The notes under the pieces were generated by a model. The model saw nothing but the letters and a program-made list of their open reading frames with translations, made no database searches and had not been told where the DNA came from. From the NCBI RefSeq assembly GCF_001548475.1, contig NZ_LRUJ01000009.1, positions 102,646-166,645 of the forward strand: a stretch of 64,000 bases of DNA, given 5' to 3'. Made by a program: the position numbers and the translations under genes. Source of the DNA: Bordetella hinzii LMG 13501 (lineage in GTDB: Bacteria > Pseudomonadota > Gammaproteobacteria > Burkholderiales > Burkholderiaceae_B). Of this stretch, positions 9,779 through 19,714 are shown in pieces (the first letter of the stretch is position 1; each line of letters begins with the position of its first letter).

Positions 9779-9798
9779 CCGGCGGCTGCCGCCGCCCG

Positions 9799-9827
9799 CC
9801 CGCGCCGTTCCCCCGGCGCGGGTTTTT
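9799..9827 (+). terminator. metE terminator
   Basis: CCCGCGCC and GGCGCGGG form an 8-bp GC stem followed by TTTTT, about 20 bases after the metE stop. Confidence 0.85.
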
Positions 9828-9982
9828 GCTGTCCGCGGCCCGGCAAGCCGGGCGGGCCCCGCGCCGGGCACGGGGATCGGTTCCTTTTTTGCACTGCGAA
9901 ACCTTGCCGCGTCATCCGGAACGGCTGCGTTATACTTTGATGGTTTTGCTGCCTTGCGCCAAAGTCGCCCGCAGGCCTTCCT

Positions 9983-10579
9983 ATGCCTCTGCCACCGCCC
10001 GATGTTCCTCGTCAGCCCCTGCATACGCGTTCCATACGCGTGCAATGCTATGGGCGCGAAGACGGCCTGTTCGACCTCGATGCCGAGCTCATCGATGTGA
10101 AGGCCTACGATTTCCCCAGACGCGATGGCGAAATCTTCAAGGCCGGCGATCCCATCCATCACATGCATCTGCGCCTGACCATCGACGAGGAGTACAACGT
10201 CGTCGCGGCCCGGGCCGCCTATGACGCGGCGCCCTATGGGGCGTCCTGTATGGCGATCGATCAGGCGTATGGCGGCCTGGTTGGCTTGAATCTGCTCAAA
10301 GGGTTCCGTAACCGGGTCAAGGAGCGTTTCGGGCGTGTGGCGGGCTGTACGCACATGACCGAGCTGTCCCAGGTCCTGCCCACGGCCGCCGTGCAGATGA
10401 TGGCCAATCGCCGGCGCGAAACCGTCAACGAGGGTCAGCGTCCCTTCCAGCTGGATGGCTGTCATGCATTGCGCACCGACGGGCCCGTCGTGCTTGAGCA
10501 CTATCCCCGGTGGTACACGGGGGCGCCAGACACGGCCGACGCGACATCCGAGTCATCTTCTTTTTCTCATTCGTCCTGA
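9983..10579 (+). CDS. DUF2889 family protein
   Basis: This is a 198-residue soluble protein of the DUF2889 family, whose function is unknown. Recognisable features are the N-terminal [32 protein letters not shown], the [13 protein letters not shown] strand region, a conserved C-T-H-M segment ([14 protein letters not shown]) and two cysteines before Pro-rich and Ser-rich tail sequence. No signal peptide or membrane helix is seen. The stop is ten bases upstream of sucC, so it may be co-transcribed with sucCD. This placement may hint at a metabolic role but does not establish one. Confidence 0.8.
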   Translation: MPLPPPDVPRQPLHTRSIRVQCYGREDGLFDLDAELIDVKAYDFPRRDGEIFKAGDPIHHMHLRLTIDEEYNVVAARAAYDAAPYGASCMAIDQAYGGLVGLNLLKGFRNRVKERFGRVAGCTHMTELSQVLPTAAVQMMANRRRETVNEGQRPFQLDGCHALRTDGPVVLEHYPRWYTGAPDTADATSESSSFSHSS

Positions 10580-10589
10580 CAGGTAACAC

Positions 10590-11750
<1,161 letters not shown>

Positions 11751-11771
11751 AAAATTGCCAAGGATTCACAA

Positions 11772-12653
11772 ATGTCGATTCTGATCAACAAGGACACCAA
11801 AGTCATCACCCAGGGCATCACGGGCAAGACGGGCCAGTTCCACACCCGCATGTGCCGTGAGTACGCCAATGGCAAAGCCGCCTTCGTGGCCGGCGTGAAC
11901 CCCAAGAAAGCCGGTGAAGACTTCGAAGGCATCCCCATCTACGCCTCGGTCAAGGACGCCAAGCAAGACACCGGCGCCACCGTGTCGGTGATCTACGTGC
12001 CGCCCGCGGGCGCCGCCGCCGCCATCTGGGAAGCCGTCGAGGCCGAACTGGACCTGGTGATCTGCATTACCGAAGGCATCCCCGTGCGCGACATGCTCGA
12101 AGTCAAGAACCGCATGCGCGAAAAGGGCAGCAAGACCCTGCTGCTGGGCCCGAACTGCCCCGGCCTGATCACTCCCGACGAAATCAAGATCGGCATCATG
12201 CCGGGCCACATCCACCGCAAGGGCCGCATCGGCATCGTCAGCCGCTCGGGCACGCTGACGTACGAAGCCGTGGCGCAAGTCACCGAACTGGGCCTGGGCC
12301 AATCCAGCGCCGTCGGCATCGGCGGCGACCCCATCAACGGCCTGAAGCACGTCGACGTGCTCAAGCTGTTCAATGACGATCCCGACACCGACGCCGTCAT
12401 CATGATCGGCGAGATCGGCGGTCCGGACGAAGTTGCCGCCGCCCAGTGGGCCAAGGACAACATGAAGAAGCCGGTGGTCGGCTTCATCGCGGGCGTTACC
12501 GCCCCTCCGGGAAAGCGCATGGGCCACGCCGGCGCGCTGATCTCCGGCGGCGCCGACACGGCCGATGCCAAGCTCGAAGTCATGGAAGCTTGCGGCATCA
12601 AGACCACGCGCAACCCCTCCGAGATGGGCAAGCTGCTGAAGTCGGTGCTGTAA
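11772..12653 (+). CDS. sucD: Succinyl-CoA synthetase alpha subunit
   Basis: SucD is the CoA-binding and phosphohistidine subunit that pairs with SucC. It starts [21 protein letters not shown], a Rossmann-type CoA site. The phosphorylated histidine is in the GHAGALI segment near residue 248. The length of 293 residues is normal. It is the last gene of the sucCD operon, and a strong terminator follows. Confidence 0.98.
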   Translation: MSILINKDTKVITQGITGKTGQFHTRMCREYANGKAAFVAGVNPKKAGEDFEGIPIYASVKDAKQDTGATVSVIYVPPAGAAAAIWEAVEAELDLVICITEGIPVRDMLEVKNRMREKGSKTLLLGPNCPGLITPDEIKIGIMPGHIHRKGRIGIVSRSGTLTYEAVAQVTELGLGQSSAVGIGGDPINGLKHVDVLKLFNDDPDTDAVIMIGEIGGPDEVAAAQWAKDNMKKPVVGFIAGVTAPPGKRMGHAGALISGGADTADAKLEVMEACGIKTTRNPSEMGKLLKSVL

Positions 12654-12676
12654 GCCGATCCCGCCGCCTTGCGCGA

Positions 12677-12705
12677 AAAGCCCGCCCTTGTGGCGGGCTT
12701 TTTTT
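12677..12705 (+). terminator. sucCD terminator
   Basis: AAAGCCCGCC and GGCGGGCTTT pair around a five-base loop and run into a T-tract, about 25 bases past the sucD stop. The remaining 240 bases to the next gene hold a TATAAT at 12802-12807 without a clear -35 and a CCTAG/CTAGG inverted repeat (12920-12938) just before the next start. Nothing else was recognised there. Confidence 0.88.
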
Positions 12706-12948
12706 CGTCCCTGCGCGCCGCAAGAGGGGGCGTTTCAACTCCGAGACAGCTTTTTTGTGTATCCGCGCCATCCGGAAAGCGGTCGGACAGGTCTTAGAAA
12801 CTATAATGAAAGGCGAGGGTGGCTCCACCCCGCAAATCCGCGCATTTCAAAAACGAGGCTGTCCCGGCTCGCAACCGACAGAGACGGCAGGTGCGCTTTT
12901 CGCTCTTATACACACAATACCTAGGGGATCATTCTAGGAAAGAGAGGC

Positions 12949-13647
12949 ATGGAACTCAGTTCTGCTGCATTCTGGATCGCGCTGCTCCAGATCATTTGGG
13001 TCAATATCCTGCTGTCCGGCGACAACGCCGTGGTGATCGCGCTGGCGGCCCGCTCGCTGCCGCCGCATCAGCAAAAGAAGGCCATCGTCGTCGGTTCGGC
13101 GGCAGCCATCATCATGCGTATCGTGCTGACCCTGGTGGCGGCCAAGCTGCTCCTGCTGCCCTGGCTCAAGCTGATCGGCGCCGTGCTGCTGGTCTATATC
13201 GGCGTTACGCTGCTCCTGCCCGAAGGCGAGGACGAAGGCGCCGGCAAGGAAAACGGCGGGCTGTTCGCGGCCATCCGCACCATCATGATCGCCGATCTGG
13301 TCATGAGCCTGGACAATGTGGTGGCCGTGGCCGCCGCGGCCATGGGCGACACCACGCTGCTGGTGGTGGGCCTGGCCATCAGCATCCCGCTGGTCATCTT
13401 CGGCAGCACGTTGCTGCTCAAGGTCATCGAGCGTTTTCCGCTCATCGTCTGGGTGGGCGCGGCGCTGCTGGGCTTTATCGCCGGCGAGCTGCTGGTGGGC
13501 GATCCCGCGCTGCAGGATTCGGTCCAGCGCATCGACGCCATGCTGGGCGTGACGCAGCATCAGTTCGCCCTGCTCTGCGGCGCGGTGGGCGCGCTACTGG
13601 TTTTGGCAATCGGAAAGTTTTTCTTGATTCGTCAGAAAGCTGACTGA
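12949..13647 (+). CDS. TerC/YjbE-family integral membrane protein (first copy)
   Basis: This is a multi-spanning inner-membrane protein of the TerC family, whose members are linked to tellurite resistance and, in several bacteria, to manganese export or metal supply to exported proteins. The hallmark acidic motifs within helices are present: LLSGDNAVVIALA near the N-terminus and ADLVMSLDNVVAVA in the middle. Both carry the Asp-Asn pairs thought to bind metal. Seven hydrophobic segments can be counted in 232 residues. An AAAGAGAGGC Shine-Dalgarno precedes the ATG. A paralogue follows 143 bases downstream. Confidence 0.9.
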   Translation: MELSSAAFWIALLQIIWVNILLSGDNAVVIALAARSLPPHQQKKAIVVGSAAAIIMRIVLTLVAAKLLLLPWLKLIGAVLLVYIGVTLLLPEGEDEGAGKENGGLFAAIRTIMIADLVMSLDNVVAVAAAAMGDTTLLVVGLAISIPLVIFGSTLLLKVIERFPLIVWVGAALLGFIAGELLVGDPALQDSVQRIDAMLGVTQHQFALLCGAVGALLVLAIGKFFLIRQKAD

Positions 13648-13662
13648 AAGCTGAACTACAAT

Positions 13663-13790
13663 AAGGGGTTGTGCCGCTCCCTCCGCAGCGCGGAAAAAGG
13701 AGGGAAGGCCGCCCCTTTTGATATTCGGGACTTGGTTCTCGGGGGCGGCTGGCGGTGAAATACCTCTAAGAACGCCAAAGGGAGTTACAA
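13663..13790 (+). promoter_or_regulatory. Structured leader upstream of the second terC gene
   Basis: The gap between the two terC genes can fold extensively. AAGGGG (13663-13668) pairs with CCCCTT (13712-13717). Nested inside, TCCCTCC (13678-13684) pairs with GGAGGGA (13699-13705). Further on, GTTCT/AGAAC (13735-13739/13069-offset: 13769-13773) and GGCG/CGCC (13751-13754/13773-13776) form alternative, mutually exclusive stems just before the ribosome-binding site. TerC genes are often controlled by the manganese yybP-ykoY riboswitch, but its conserved GGGGAGUA loop is not present here. It may be a different leader or a weak terminator of the first gene. Confidence 0.35.
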
Positions 13791-14513
13791 GTGCTCGAGT
13801 TTTTCCAGACCCTCAGTTGGGCCGCCGTCTTTCAGATCATCCTGATCGACATCCTGCTGGGCGGCGATAATGCCGTCGTGATCGCGCTGGCCTGCCGCAA
13901 CCTGCCCCCCAAGCAGCGGATGCAGGGCATTCTGTGGGGCACCGCCGGGGCCATCCTGCTGCGCGTCGTGCTGATCGCCTTTGCGCTCACGTTGCTCAAT
14001 ATCCCCTTCCTGAAGATCGTCGGCGGCGCGCTGCTGCTGTGGATCGGCGTCAAGCTCCTGATTCCCGAAGACGACGGCCATGGCAACATCAAGGGCGGCG
14101 TTTCGATCTGGGCGGCGGTCAAGACCATCATCGTGGCCGACTTCGTCATGAGCCTGGACAACGTCATCGCCATCGCCGGCGCGGCCCAGAACGCCCATGC
14201 CGACCACCAGATCGGGCTGGTGATATTCGGCCTGGTCATCAGCGTGCCCATCATCATCTGGGGCAGCACCCTGGTGCTCAAGCTGATCGACCGTTTCCCC
14301 TTGGTGGTCACCTTCGGCGCGGGCTTGCTGGGCTGGATCGCGGGCGGAATGCTGGTCACCGACGTGTTTGTCGTGAATCAAATTGGCGAACAGCCGCAGG
14401 CGGTTAAAATCACCGTCGAAGTTATCGGCGCGCTGTTGGTCATAGTCTTGGGACGTTGGCTGGCAAGCCGCAAGAAAAACGCCTCCAAGGAATCCGCTAA
14501 TGAGTCTGCGTAA
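13791..14513 (+). CDS. TerC/YjbE-family integral membrane protein (second copy)
   Basis: This is a paralogue of the preceding gene, 240 residues, with a GTG start preceded by GGGAG. The metal-site motifs are LLGGDNAVVIALACRN and ADFVMSLDNVIAIAG. A short cytoplasmic loop holding IPEDDGHGN separates the two halves, and the C-terminal tail is charged (ASRKKNASKESANESA). Two TerC proteins side by side suggest either distinct metal specificities or a hetero-oligomer. The last four codons overlap a small membrane-peptide gene. Confidence 0.9.
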   Translation: MLEFFQTLSWAAVFQIILIDILLGGDNAVVIALACRNLPPKQRMQGILWGTAGAILLRVVLIAFALTLLNIPFLKIVGGALLLWIGVKLLIPEDDGHGNIKGGVSIWAAVKTIIVADFVMSLDNVIAIAGAAQNAHADHQIGLVIFGLVISVPIIIWGSTLVLKLIDRFPLVVTFGAGLLGWIAGGMLVTDVFVVNQIGEQPQAVKITVEVIGALLVIVLGRWLASRKKNASKESANESA

Positions 14514-14622
14514 GACTGAAGATCTGCAACAATCGGAGTCGGGCCTCAGCCTGCTGCAAGGCCTGTTCATCCTGGCAATCATCGGTGTGGTGGCCACGGT
14601 CATCGTGTCGTCTTTCCTCTGA
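14500..14622 (+). CDS. 40-residue single-span membrane peptide overlapping terC
   Basis: ATG AGT CTG opens a 40-codon frame ending TGA at 14622. The N-terminal half is polar and charged (MSLRKTEDLQQSESG). The C-terminal half is one strongly hydrophobic helix (LFILAIIGVVATVIVSS). The start lies 11 bases before the end of the terC coding sequence in another frame, so translation may be coupled. It fills almost the entire gap to hemC. Position, topology and coding character make it a plausible small membrane protein working with TerC. I know of no family for it. Confidence 0.6.
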   Translation: MSLRKTEDLQQSESGLSLLQGLFILAIIGVVATVIVSSFL

Positions 14623-14631
14623 CGCCACAAC

Positions 14632-15576
14632 GTGTCCCTGCCACAACGTCTGGTCATCGCCACCCGCGCGAGCCGGCTTGCCGTCTGGCAAGCCGAGCAT
14701 GTGCGGGACAGGCTGCGCGCGCTCTACCCGGCGTGCGCGGTCGAACTCCTCACCCTGACCACGCGCGGCGATCAAATTCTCGATCGCACGCTGTCCAAGG
14801 TCGGCGGCAAGGGCCTCTTCGTCAAAGAGCTCGAGACGGCTCTGCTCGATGGGCGGGCCGACCTGGCCGTGCATTCCCTGAAGGACGTGCCAGTCGATAT
14901 GCGGCCGCCTTTCGAACTATGCACCGTGCTGGAGCGGGCCGACCCGCGTGACGCCTTTGTCTCCAACCACCACGAATCACTGGAGGCCTTGCCGGCCGGT
15001 GCCGTGGTGGGCACGTCCAGCTTGCGCCGCGAGGCCCAGATACGCGCCGCCCGGCCGGACCTGGTGGTCAAGCCGCTCAGGGGCAATCTCGACACCCGCC
15101 TGGACAAGCTCGATCGCGGCGAATACGACGCCATCGTGCTGGCCGCCGCGGGCCTGGAGCGCATCGGCTACGGCGATCGCATCCGCAATCGCCTGTCGCC
15201 GGCGCAAAGCCTGCCCGCGGCCGGGCAGGGCGCCCTGGGCATCGAGATCCGCGATGACCGCGACGATATGCGCGCCTGGCTGGCGCCGTTGTCCAGTCCG
15301 GCCACCACGGCCTGCGTAAGCGCTGAGCGCGCGGTGTCCCGCAAGCTGGGCGGCTCCTGCCAGGTTCCGCTGGCGGCCTATGCCGAGCTGCATGGCGACG
15401 AGCTGCGCATCGAGGCCCTGGTCTCCTCGGTCGACGGCAACCGCATCCTGCGCGCCACGCGCGCCGGCGCCGCCGCCGAAGCCGAGCGCCTCGGCCTGGC
15501 CGTGGCGCAAGACCTGCTCGATAAAGGGGCGGGGGCCATCCTGGCCGAATTGCTGCAAGACGATCCGGCGCCTTGA
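14632..15576 (+). CDS. hemC: Hydroxymethylbilane synthase (porphobilinogen deaminase)
   Basis: HemC joins four porphobilinogen molecules into hydroxymethylbilane for haem and sirohaem synthesis, in the cytoplasm. The 314-residue protein begins [18 protein letters not shown]. It has the catalytic Asp region ([14 protein letters not shown]), the SSLRREAQI loop, and the dipyrromethane cofactor cysteine in the [12 protein letters not shown] motif. The assigned start is a GTG. It heads the cluster hemC-hemD-hemX-hemY. Confidence 0.96.
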   Translation: MSLPQRLVIATRASRLAVWQAEHVRDRLRALYPACAVELLTLTTRGDQILDRTLSKVGGKGLFVKELETALLDGRADLAVHSLKDVPVDMRPPFELCTVLERADPRDAFVSNHHESLEALPAGAVVGTSSLRREAQIRAARPDLVVKPLRGNLDTRLDKLDRGEYDAIVLAAAGLERIGYGDRIRNRLSPAQSLPAAGQGALGIEIRDDRDDMRAWLAPLSSPATTACVSAERAVSRKLGGSCQVPLAAYAELHGDELRIEALVSSVDGNRILRATRAGAAAEAERLGLAVAQDLLDKGAGAILAELLQDDPAP

Positions 15577-15601
15577 CGCGGCGCCTAGCAAGGGGGGCGT
15601 G

Positions 15602-16381
15602 ATGTCGCCTTTGGCCATCCTGACGCGGCCCGCGGGGCGCAACGAAGCCCTGGCCGCGCGCCTGCGCGATGCCGGCTGGGAGGTCCATGCCTGGCCCGCG
15701 CTGCTCATCGAGACTCTGCCGCCACCGGGCGCGGGCCTGCCCCGCCCCGAGGATTTCGACATGGTGGTCTTCGTGTCCGGCAATGCCGCCCGGCTCTACC
15801 TGGGCCAGGTCTTCGGCGACGGCGGCGCCTGGCCGCCCGGCACGACGGCGGCCACGGTGGGGCCGGCCAGCGCCCGCGCGCTCACCGGTTCGGGCTTTTT
15901 TGGCGCGAATACAACAGTTTTGCATCCCGGCGACGATGCCCCGACGCATGATTCCGAAGCCCTGTGGCAGCGCATCCAGGCGTGCGGCGCCCTGCCGCGC
16001 AAGGTGCTGCTGCTGCGGGGCACCCGCGGGCGCGACTGGCTGGCCAGCCAACTCCGCCAGGCCGGCGCCGAGGTCAGCGTGCATGCGGTCTATCGCCGCC
16101 TGCCCGCGCAATGGGAGGCTTCGCGCCTCGATGCCCTGCGCTTGTGGGCCGCGCAGGGCAGGGCAGTCACCTGGCTGCTGACCAGCGGCGAGAGCATCGA
16201 TGCCGTTGCCGCGCAGCTGGCCCGCGCCGGCCTGCCATCGTGGTGGCCGCAGTGCCGTTACGTCATCACACACCCTGTATTGCGCCAGCGGCTGGCGCTT
16301 GCTGGCGAGGGCGCGGCCGCAATGGTAAAAGAATGCATGCCTGCTGATGAGGCGATATTCGAGGCCTTTGGTGCTGCTTGA
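15602..16381 (+). CDS. hemD: Uroporphyrinogen-III synthase
   Basis: HemD cyclises hydroxymethylbilane with inversion of ring D. Sequence identity is low across this family, but the N-terminus (LAILTRPAGRNEALAARLRDAGWEV), the FVSGNAARL segment and the LLTSGESIDAVA region are characteristic of the two Rossmann-like domains. At 259 residues it fits the family. The start is the ATG 25 bases after the hemC stop; an upstream extension of this frame lies inside hemC. Position after hemC supports the call. Confidence 0.92.
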   Translation: MSPLAILTRPAGRNEALAARLRDAGWEVHAWPALLIETLPPPGAGLPRPEDFDMVVFVSGNAARLYLGQVFGDGGAWPPGTTAATVGPASARALTGSGFFGANTTVLHPGDDAPTHDSEALWQRIQACGALPRKVLLLRGTRGRDWLASQLRQAGAEVSVHAVYRRLPAQWEASRLDALRLWAAQGRAVTWLLTSGESIDAVAAQLARAGLPSWWPQCRYVITHPVLRQRLALAGEGAAAMVKECMPADEAIFEAFGAA

Positions 16382-16418
16382 GTCGTCGTTTCATGCCATC
16401 AACGAATACAATCGCGTC

Positions 16419-17585
16419 ATGACAGACAATACCTCTTCTCTTCCGCCGGGCCCGCCGGCGGGCGGCGCCGCCGAGCGCGCGCCGGAAACCGTCAAGCCGC
16501 CCAAACCCGCCCGCAAGGGGGGCGTGCTGTCCACGGCGCTCATCATCGTCCTGTTGATCGCCATCGGGCTGGGCGCGGCCCTCTGGAACCTGCGCCAGCA
16601 ATCGGCCAAGAGCGGCCGCGAGGTCGCCGCCCGGCTGGACCGCCTCTCCGGCGAACTGCTGCAAGCCCGCAACGATGTGCGCGAGGCCCTGTCCCTGGCG
16701 CAGGCGCAAAGCGGCCGTGTGGCCGACCTGGAAAACAAGGTCCGCGAGACCCAAAGCCAGTACAGCGCGCTGCAACAGGCAATGCAGGACCTCAATGACG
16801 GCACGAGCGACGAGATGCTGGCCAATGACGTCGAACGCCTGATCACCGTGGCTAGCCAGCAATTACGGCTGGCCGGCAACGTCAACAACGCCGTGGTGGC
16901 GCTGGAGTCCGCGCAGGCCCGGCTGGCCCGCGCCGACCGGCCGCGCTTTGCCAGCCTGCAGCAGGCCATCAACGGCGATCTGGACCGCCTGCGCGCGGTC
17001 AGCACGGTGGACATCCCGGCGCTGTCAGCCCGCATCGAACGCCTGGTGGCGCTGGTGGGCCGTGCCCCCTTGCTGGTGCCCGATGGCGCCGCGCCCACCC
17101 CGGCCCCGCAGGCCCCGGCCCGGGTGGCGGTGCCGCCGCCGGCGCCCGAGCCGCTGCCGGCCGACGCCGCGTGGTGGCAGCGCTGGCGTGCCGAGATCGG
17201 CTCCTGGCCGGGCCGCGCCGGCGCCGCCCTGGCCAATGAGCTGGGCGACCTGATCCGCGTGCAGCGGGTGGACCAGCCGGCCGCGCTGCTGCTGTCGACC
17301 GACCAGGCCGCCGACCTGCGCTCCGTGTTGCGCCAACGCCTGCTCTCGCTGCAGTTGGCCATGCTGATGCGCCAGCCCGCCGTCTGGAAGAGCGAGCTGG
17401 ACAACGTCAACGACACGCTGTCCAAGTATTTCGATGCGCGCTCGCCCGATACGCAGGCCGCGCTGGCCCTGGCGCGTGAGCTGGCCCAGACCGATATCGC
17501 GGTGCGCGTGCCTGACGTCGCCGACAGCCTGAACGGCATCGCCGCGTTGCGCGCGGCTGGCTTCAAGCCCGACGAGCAGGACTGA
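16419..17585 (+). CDS. hemX: HemX-like membrane protein
   Basis: This is a single-pass inner-membrane protein of the HemX family, commonly mis-annotated as uroporphyrin-III C-methyltransferase. The 388-residue product has a Pro-rich cytoplasmic N-terminus, one transmembrane helix at about residues 36-60 (VLSTALIIVLLIAIGLGAAL), a periplasmic coiled-coil region (about 65-125) and an alpha-helical C-terminal domain interrupted by a Pro/Ala-rich linker. It lacks methyltransferase motifs. It sits between hemD and hemY, as in many proteobacteria, and its biochemical role is unclear. The ATG matching MTDNTSS was chosen because upstream codons overlap hemD. Confidence 0.88.
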   Translation: MTDNTSSLPPGPPAGGAAERAPETVKPPKPARKGGVLSTALIIVLLIAIGLGAALWNLRQQSAKSGREVAARLDRLSGELLQARNDVREALSLAQAQSGRVADLENKVRETQSQYSALQQAMQDLNDGTSDEMLANDVERLITVASQQLRLAGNVNNAVVALESAQARLARADRPRFASLQQAINGDLDRLRAVSTVDIPALSARIERLVALVGRAPLLVPDGAAPTPAPQAPARVAVPPPAPEPLPADAAWWQRWRAEIGSWPGRAGAALANELGDLIRVQRVDQPAALLLSTDQAADLRSVLRQRLLSLQLAMLMRQPAVWKSELDNVNDTLSKYFDARSPDTQAALALARELAQTDIAVRVPDVADSLNGIAALRAAGFKPDEQD

Positions 17586-17589
17586 GCAC

Positions 17590-19140
17590 ATGCGTACCTG
17601 GTTCTGGACTCTTCTTCTGGCCTGCGTGGCCGTCGCGGTCGCGGTCGTGCTGCGGGCGCATCCCGGCAATGTGCTCATCCTGGTCTGGCCGTGGCGGCTG
17701 GAGATGTCGCTGGCGCTGGCTGTGCTGCTGCTGGTCGTGCTCTTTGCCGCGCTTTATGTCGGCTTGCGGCTGCTCGCCTGGCTGGTGGCCATCCCGGACC
17801 GCGTGCGGGCCTGGCGCGGCCGCCGCGCCCAGGCGCGTGACCACGAGCTGCTCGAACGCGGCTGGATCAGCCTGCTGGAGGGGCGCTTCTCGCATGCCGA
17901 GAAAGACATGGTCAAGCTGCTGGACCAGACCAAGGTGCGCGGCCGCCGCGTGCTGGCCGCCTTGTCGGCCGCGCGGGCCGAACACGGCCTGGGTGAATTC
18001 GAGCGGCGCGACCAGATGCTGGCCAAGGCCCGCGAGGAAGCCGGCGACGACGCCGGCCTGATCGAGGCGACCGCCACGGTGGCCGCCGACATGCTGCTGG
18101 ACCAGGGCCAGCCCGCCCAGGCCCTGGACGTGCTCGCGCCGCTGCAAGACGGCGGCGCGCGCCATCTGCATACCATGCGGCTGCTGCTGCGCGCCGAGAA
18201 AGCCCTCGGCCACCAGGAGCGCGTGTTCGTGCTGGCGCGCGGCCTGGTGCGGCGCAACGCCATGGACAAGGCCGAGGCCGAGCAGCTGATCGACAGCGCC
18301 GGCGCGGCCCGTCTGCGAGCCGGCATGGCCGACGAGCAGTGGCGCGGCGTCTGGAAGGACCTCAAGACCGAGGAGCGCCTGCTGCCCAATATCGCCCTGG
18401 CCGGCGCCGCGGCCTTCGAGGCGGCGGGCGAGCACAACGAGGCGGCCCGCATCCTCGAGTCGGCCATCGCCGTGAAGTTCAATCCCGTTCTGGTGGCGGC
18501 CTATGCGCGCTGCGAGGCCGACCAGGTGCCGCGACGCCTGGCCAAGGCCGAGACCTGGCTGCAGCAGCGGCCCGCCGATGCCGGCATGCTGACCGCGCTC
18601 GGCCTGCTGTGCCTGAATGGTCAGCTCTGGGGCCAAGCCGAACGTTATCTGCAGCGCAGCGTGTCTCGCCGCAATGACGCCCAGACGCATGCGCTCTTGG
18701 GCAGCCTCTATGACCGCCTGAACCGCCCGGGCGAGGCGGCCAAGCATTGGCGCCTGGCGACCGCGGCCAGCATGGCGCTGCCCATCCTGGCCGCCGATGC
18801 GGCGCTGCCGGCGGCCGATACCCAGGCCGACCCGCTGCACGTGGATGCCGAAGGCGCCTTTGCCGATGGCGAAGAGCCCGCTTACGTTGCCGCCGCCCCG
18901 CAGGCCGAAGCGGCGCCGCCCGCTGCCGCCGCGGCGGACTACGTGCTCGACCCGGACGCCCGGGTGGCCGGTCGCGATGCGCCGCCCGAGGCGCAGGCCG
19001 CCGTGCCCTTGCGGTCCGCCATCGATATCGAAGAGTACTTCGACAGCGCGCCCATTCCTCCGGCCGCCATCGAAGCGCCGGTCAGCAGCTTCAAGAGCGA
19101 TGCCGGCAAGCCGGCGGACAAGCCCGGCGAAAAGTCCTAA
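17590..19140 (+). CDS. hemY: HemY-like TPR membrane protein
   Basis: This is an inner-membrane protein of the proteobacterial HemY family. It is distinct from the protoporphyrinogen oxidase also called HemY in Gram-positives. Two N-terminal transmembrane helices (about residues 3-22 and 38-62) are followed by TPR-like helical repeats, for example RVLAALSAARAEHGLGEFERRDQML and ALLGSLYDRLNRPGEAAKHWRLA. The C-terminal tail, from about residue 400, is long, Ala/Pro-rich and probably disordered. The start is four bases after the hemX stop. Function in tetrapyrrole metabolism is inferred from context. Confidence 0.88.
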   Translation: MRTWFWTLLLACVAVAVAVVLRAHPGNVLILVWPWRLEMSLALAVLLLVVLFAALYVGLRLLAWLVAIPDRVRAWRGRRAQARDHELLERGWISLLEGRFSHAEKDMVKLLDQTKVRGRRVLAALSAARAEHGLGEFERRDQMLAKAREEAGDDAGLIEATATVAADMLLDQGQPAQALDVLAPLQDGGARHLHTMRLLLRAEKALGHQERVFVLARGLVRRNAMDKAEAEQLIDSAGAARLRAGMADEQWRGVWKDLKTEERLLPNIALAGAAAFEAAGEHNEAARILESAIAVKFNPVLVAAYARCEADQVPRRLAKAETWLQQRPADAGMLTALGLLCLNGQLWGQAERYLQRSVSRRNDAQTHALLGSLYDRLNRPGEAAKHWRLATAASMALPILAADAALPAADTQADPLHVDAEGAFADGEEPAYVAAAPQAEAAPPAAAAADYVLDPDARVAGRDAPPEAQAAVPLRSAIDIEEYFDSAPIPPAAIEAPVSSFKSDAGKPADKPGEKS

Positions 19141-19176
19141 TTCCCCTCCCAGTTACCATCCAGCAAGGTTTGCACT

Positions 19177-19710
19177 ATGAGTTTCGAACGAGTCCCCGCC
19201 GGCAAGAAGCTGCCGGACGATTTCAACGTCATCATCGAAATCCCGATGAATGCCGATCCGGTCAAGTATGAGGTCGACAAGGAAAGCGACGCCATCTTCG
19301 TGGACCGCTTCATGCTGACCGCCATGCACTACCCGTGCAACTATGGCTACATCCCGCAGACCCTGTCCGAAGACGGCGATCCGGCCGATGTGCTGGTGAT
19401 CACGCCTTTCCCCATCCAGGTCGGCGCCGTCGTGCGCTGCCGCGCCCTGGGCGTGCTGGAGATGGACGACGAGTCCGGCGGCGACGCCAAGCTGCTGGCC
19501 GTGCCGGTGGACAAGCTCTATCCTCCGTACCGCCATATCAAGTCCTACGAGGACCTGCCGGCCGAAGACATCGCCCGCATCCAGCACTTCTTCGAGCACT
19601 ACAAAGACCTCGAGAAGGGCAAGTGGGTCAAGGTCAAGGGCTGGAAGGGCGTTGACGCCGCCCACCAGGAAATCCTGCGCAGCGCGGAGCGCTACGGCAA
19701 GGGCGAGTAA
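19177..19710 (+). CDS. ppa: Inorganic pyrophosphatase
   Basis: This soluble family I pyrophosphatase hydrolyses pyrophosphate to phosphate and pulls biosynthetic reactions forward. Active-site sequences include the N-terminal [17 protein letters not shown], the [19 protein letters not shown] segment, and the metal-binding signature DGDPADVLV. The length of 177 residues is typical of bacterial enzymes. It converges on an IclR gene with four bases between stop codons and no obvious terminator. Confidence 0.97.
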   Translation: MSFERVPAGKKLPDDFNVIIEIPMNADPVKYEVDKESDAIFVDRFMLTAMHYPCNYGYIPQTLSEDGDPADVLVITPFPIQVGAVVRCRALGVLEMDDESGGDAKLLAVPVDKLYPPYRHIKSYEDLPAEDIARIQHFFEHYKDLEKGKWVKVKGWKGVDAAHQEILRSAERYGKGE

Positions 19711-19714
19711 GACT

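Noticed and set aside
13663..13790. yybP-ykoY manganese riboswitch before the second terC gene
   Set aside because: The conserved GGGGAGUA and CUUUGCC-type loops could not be found, so only a generic structured leader is claimed.
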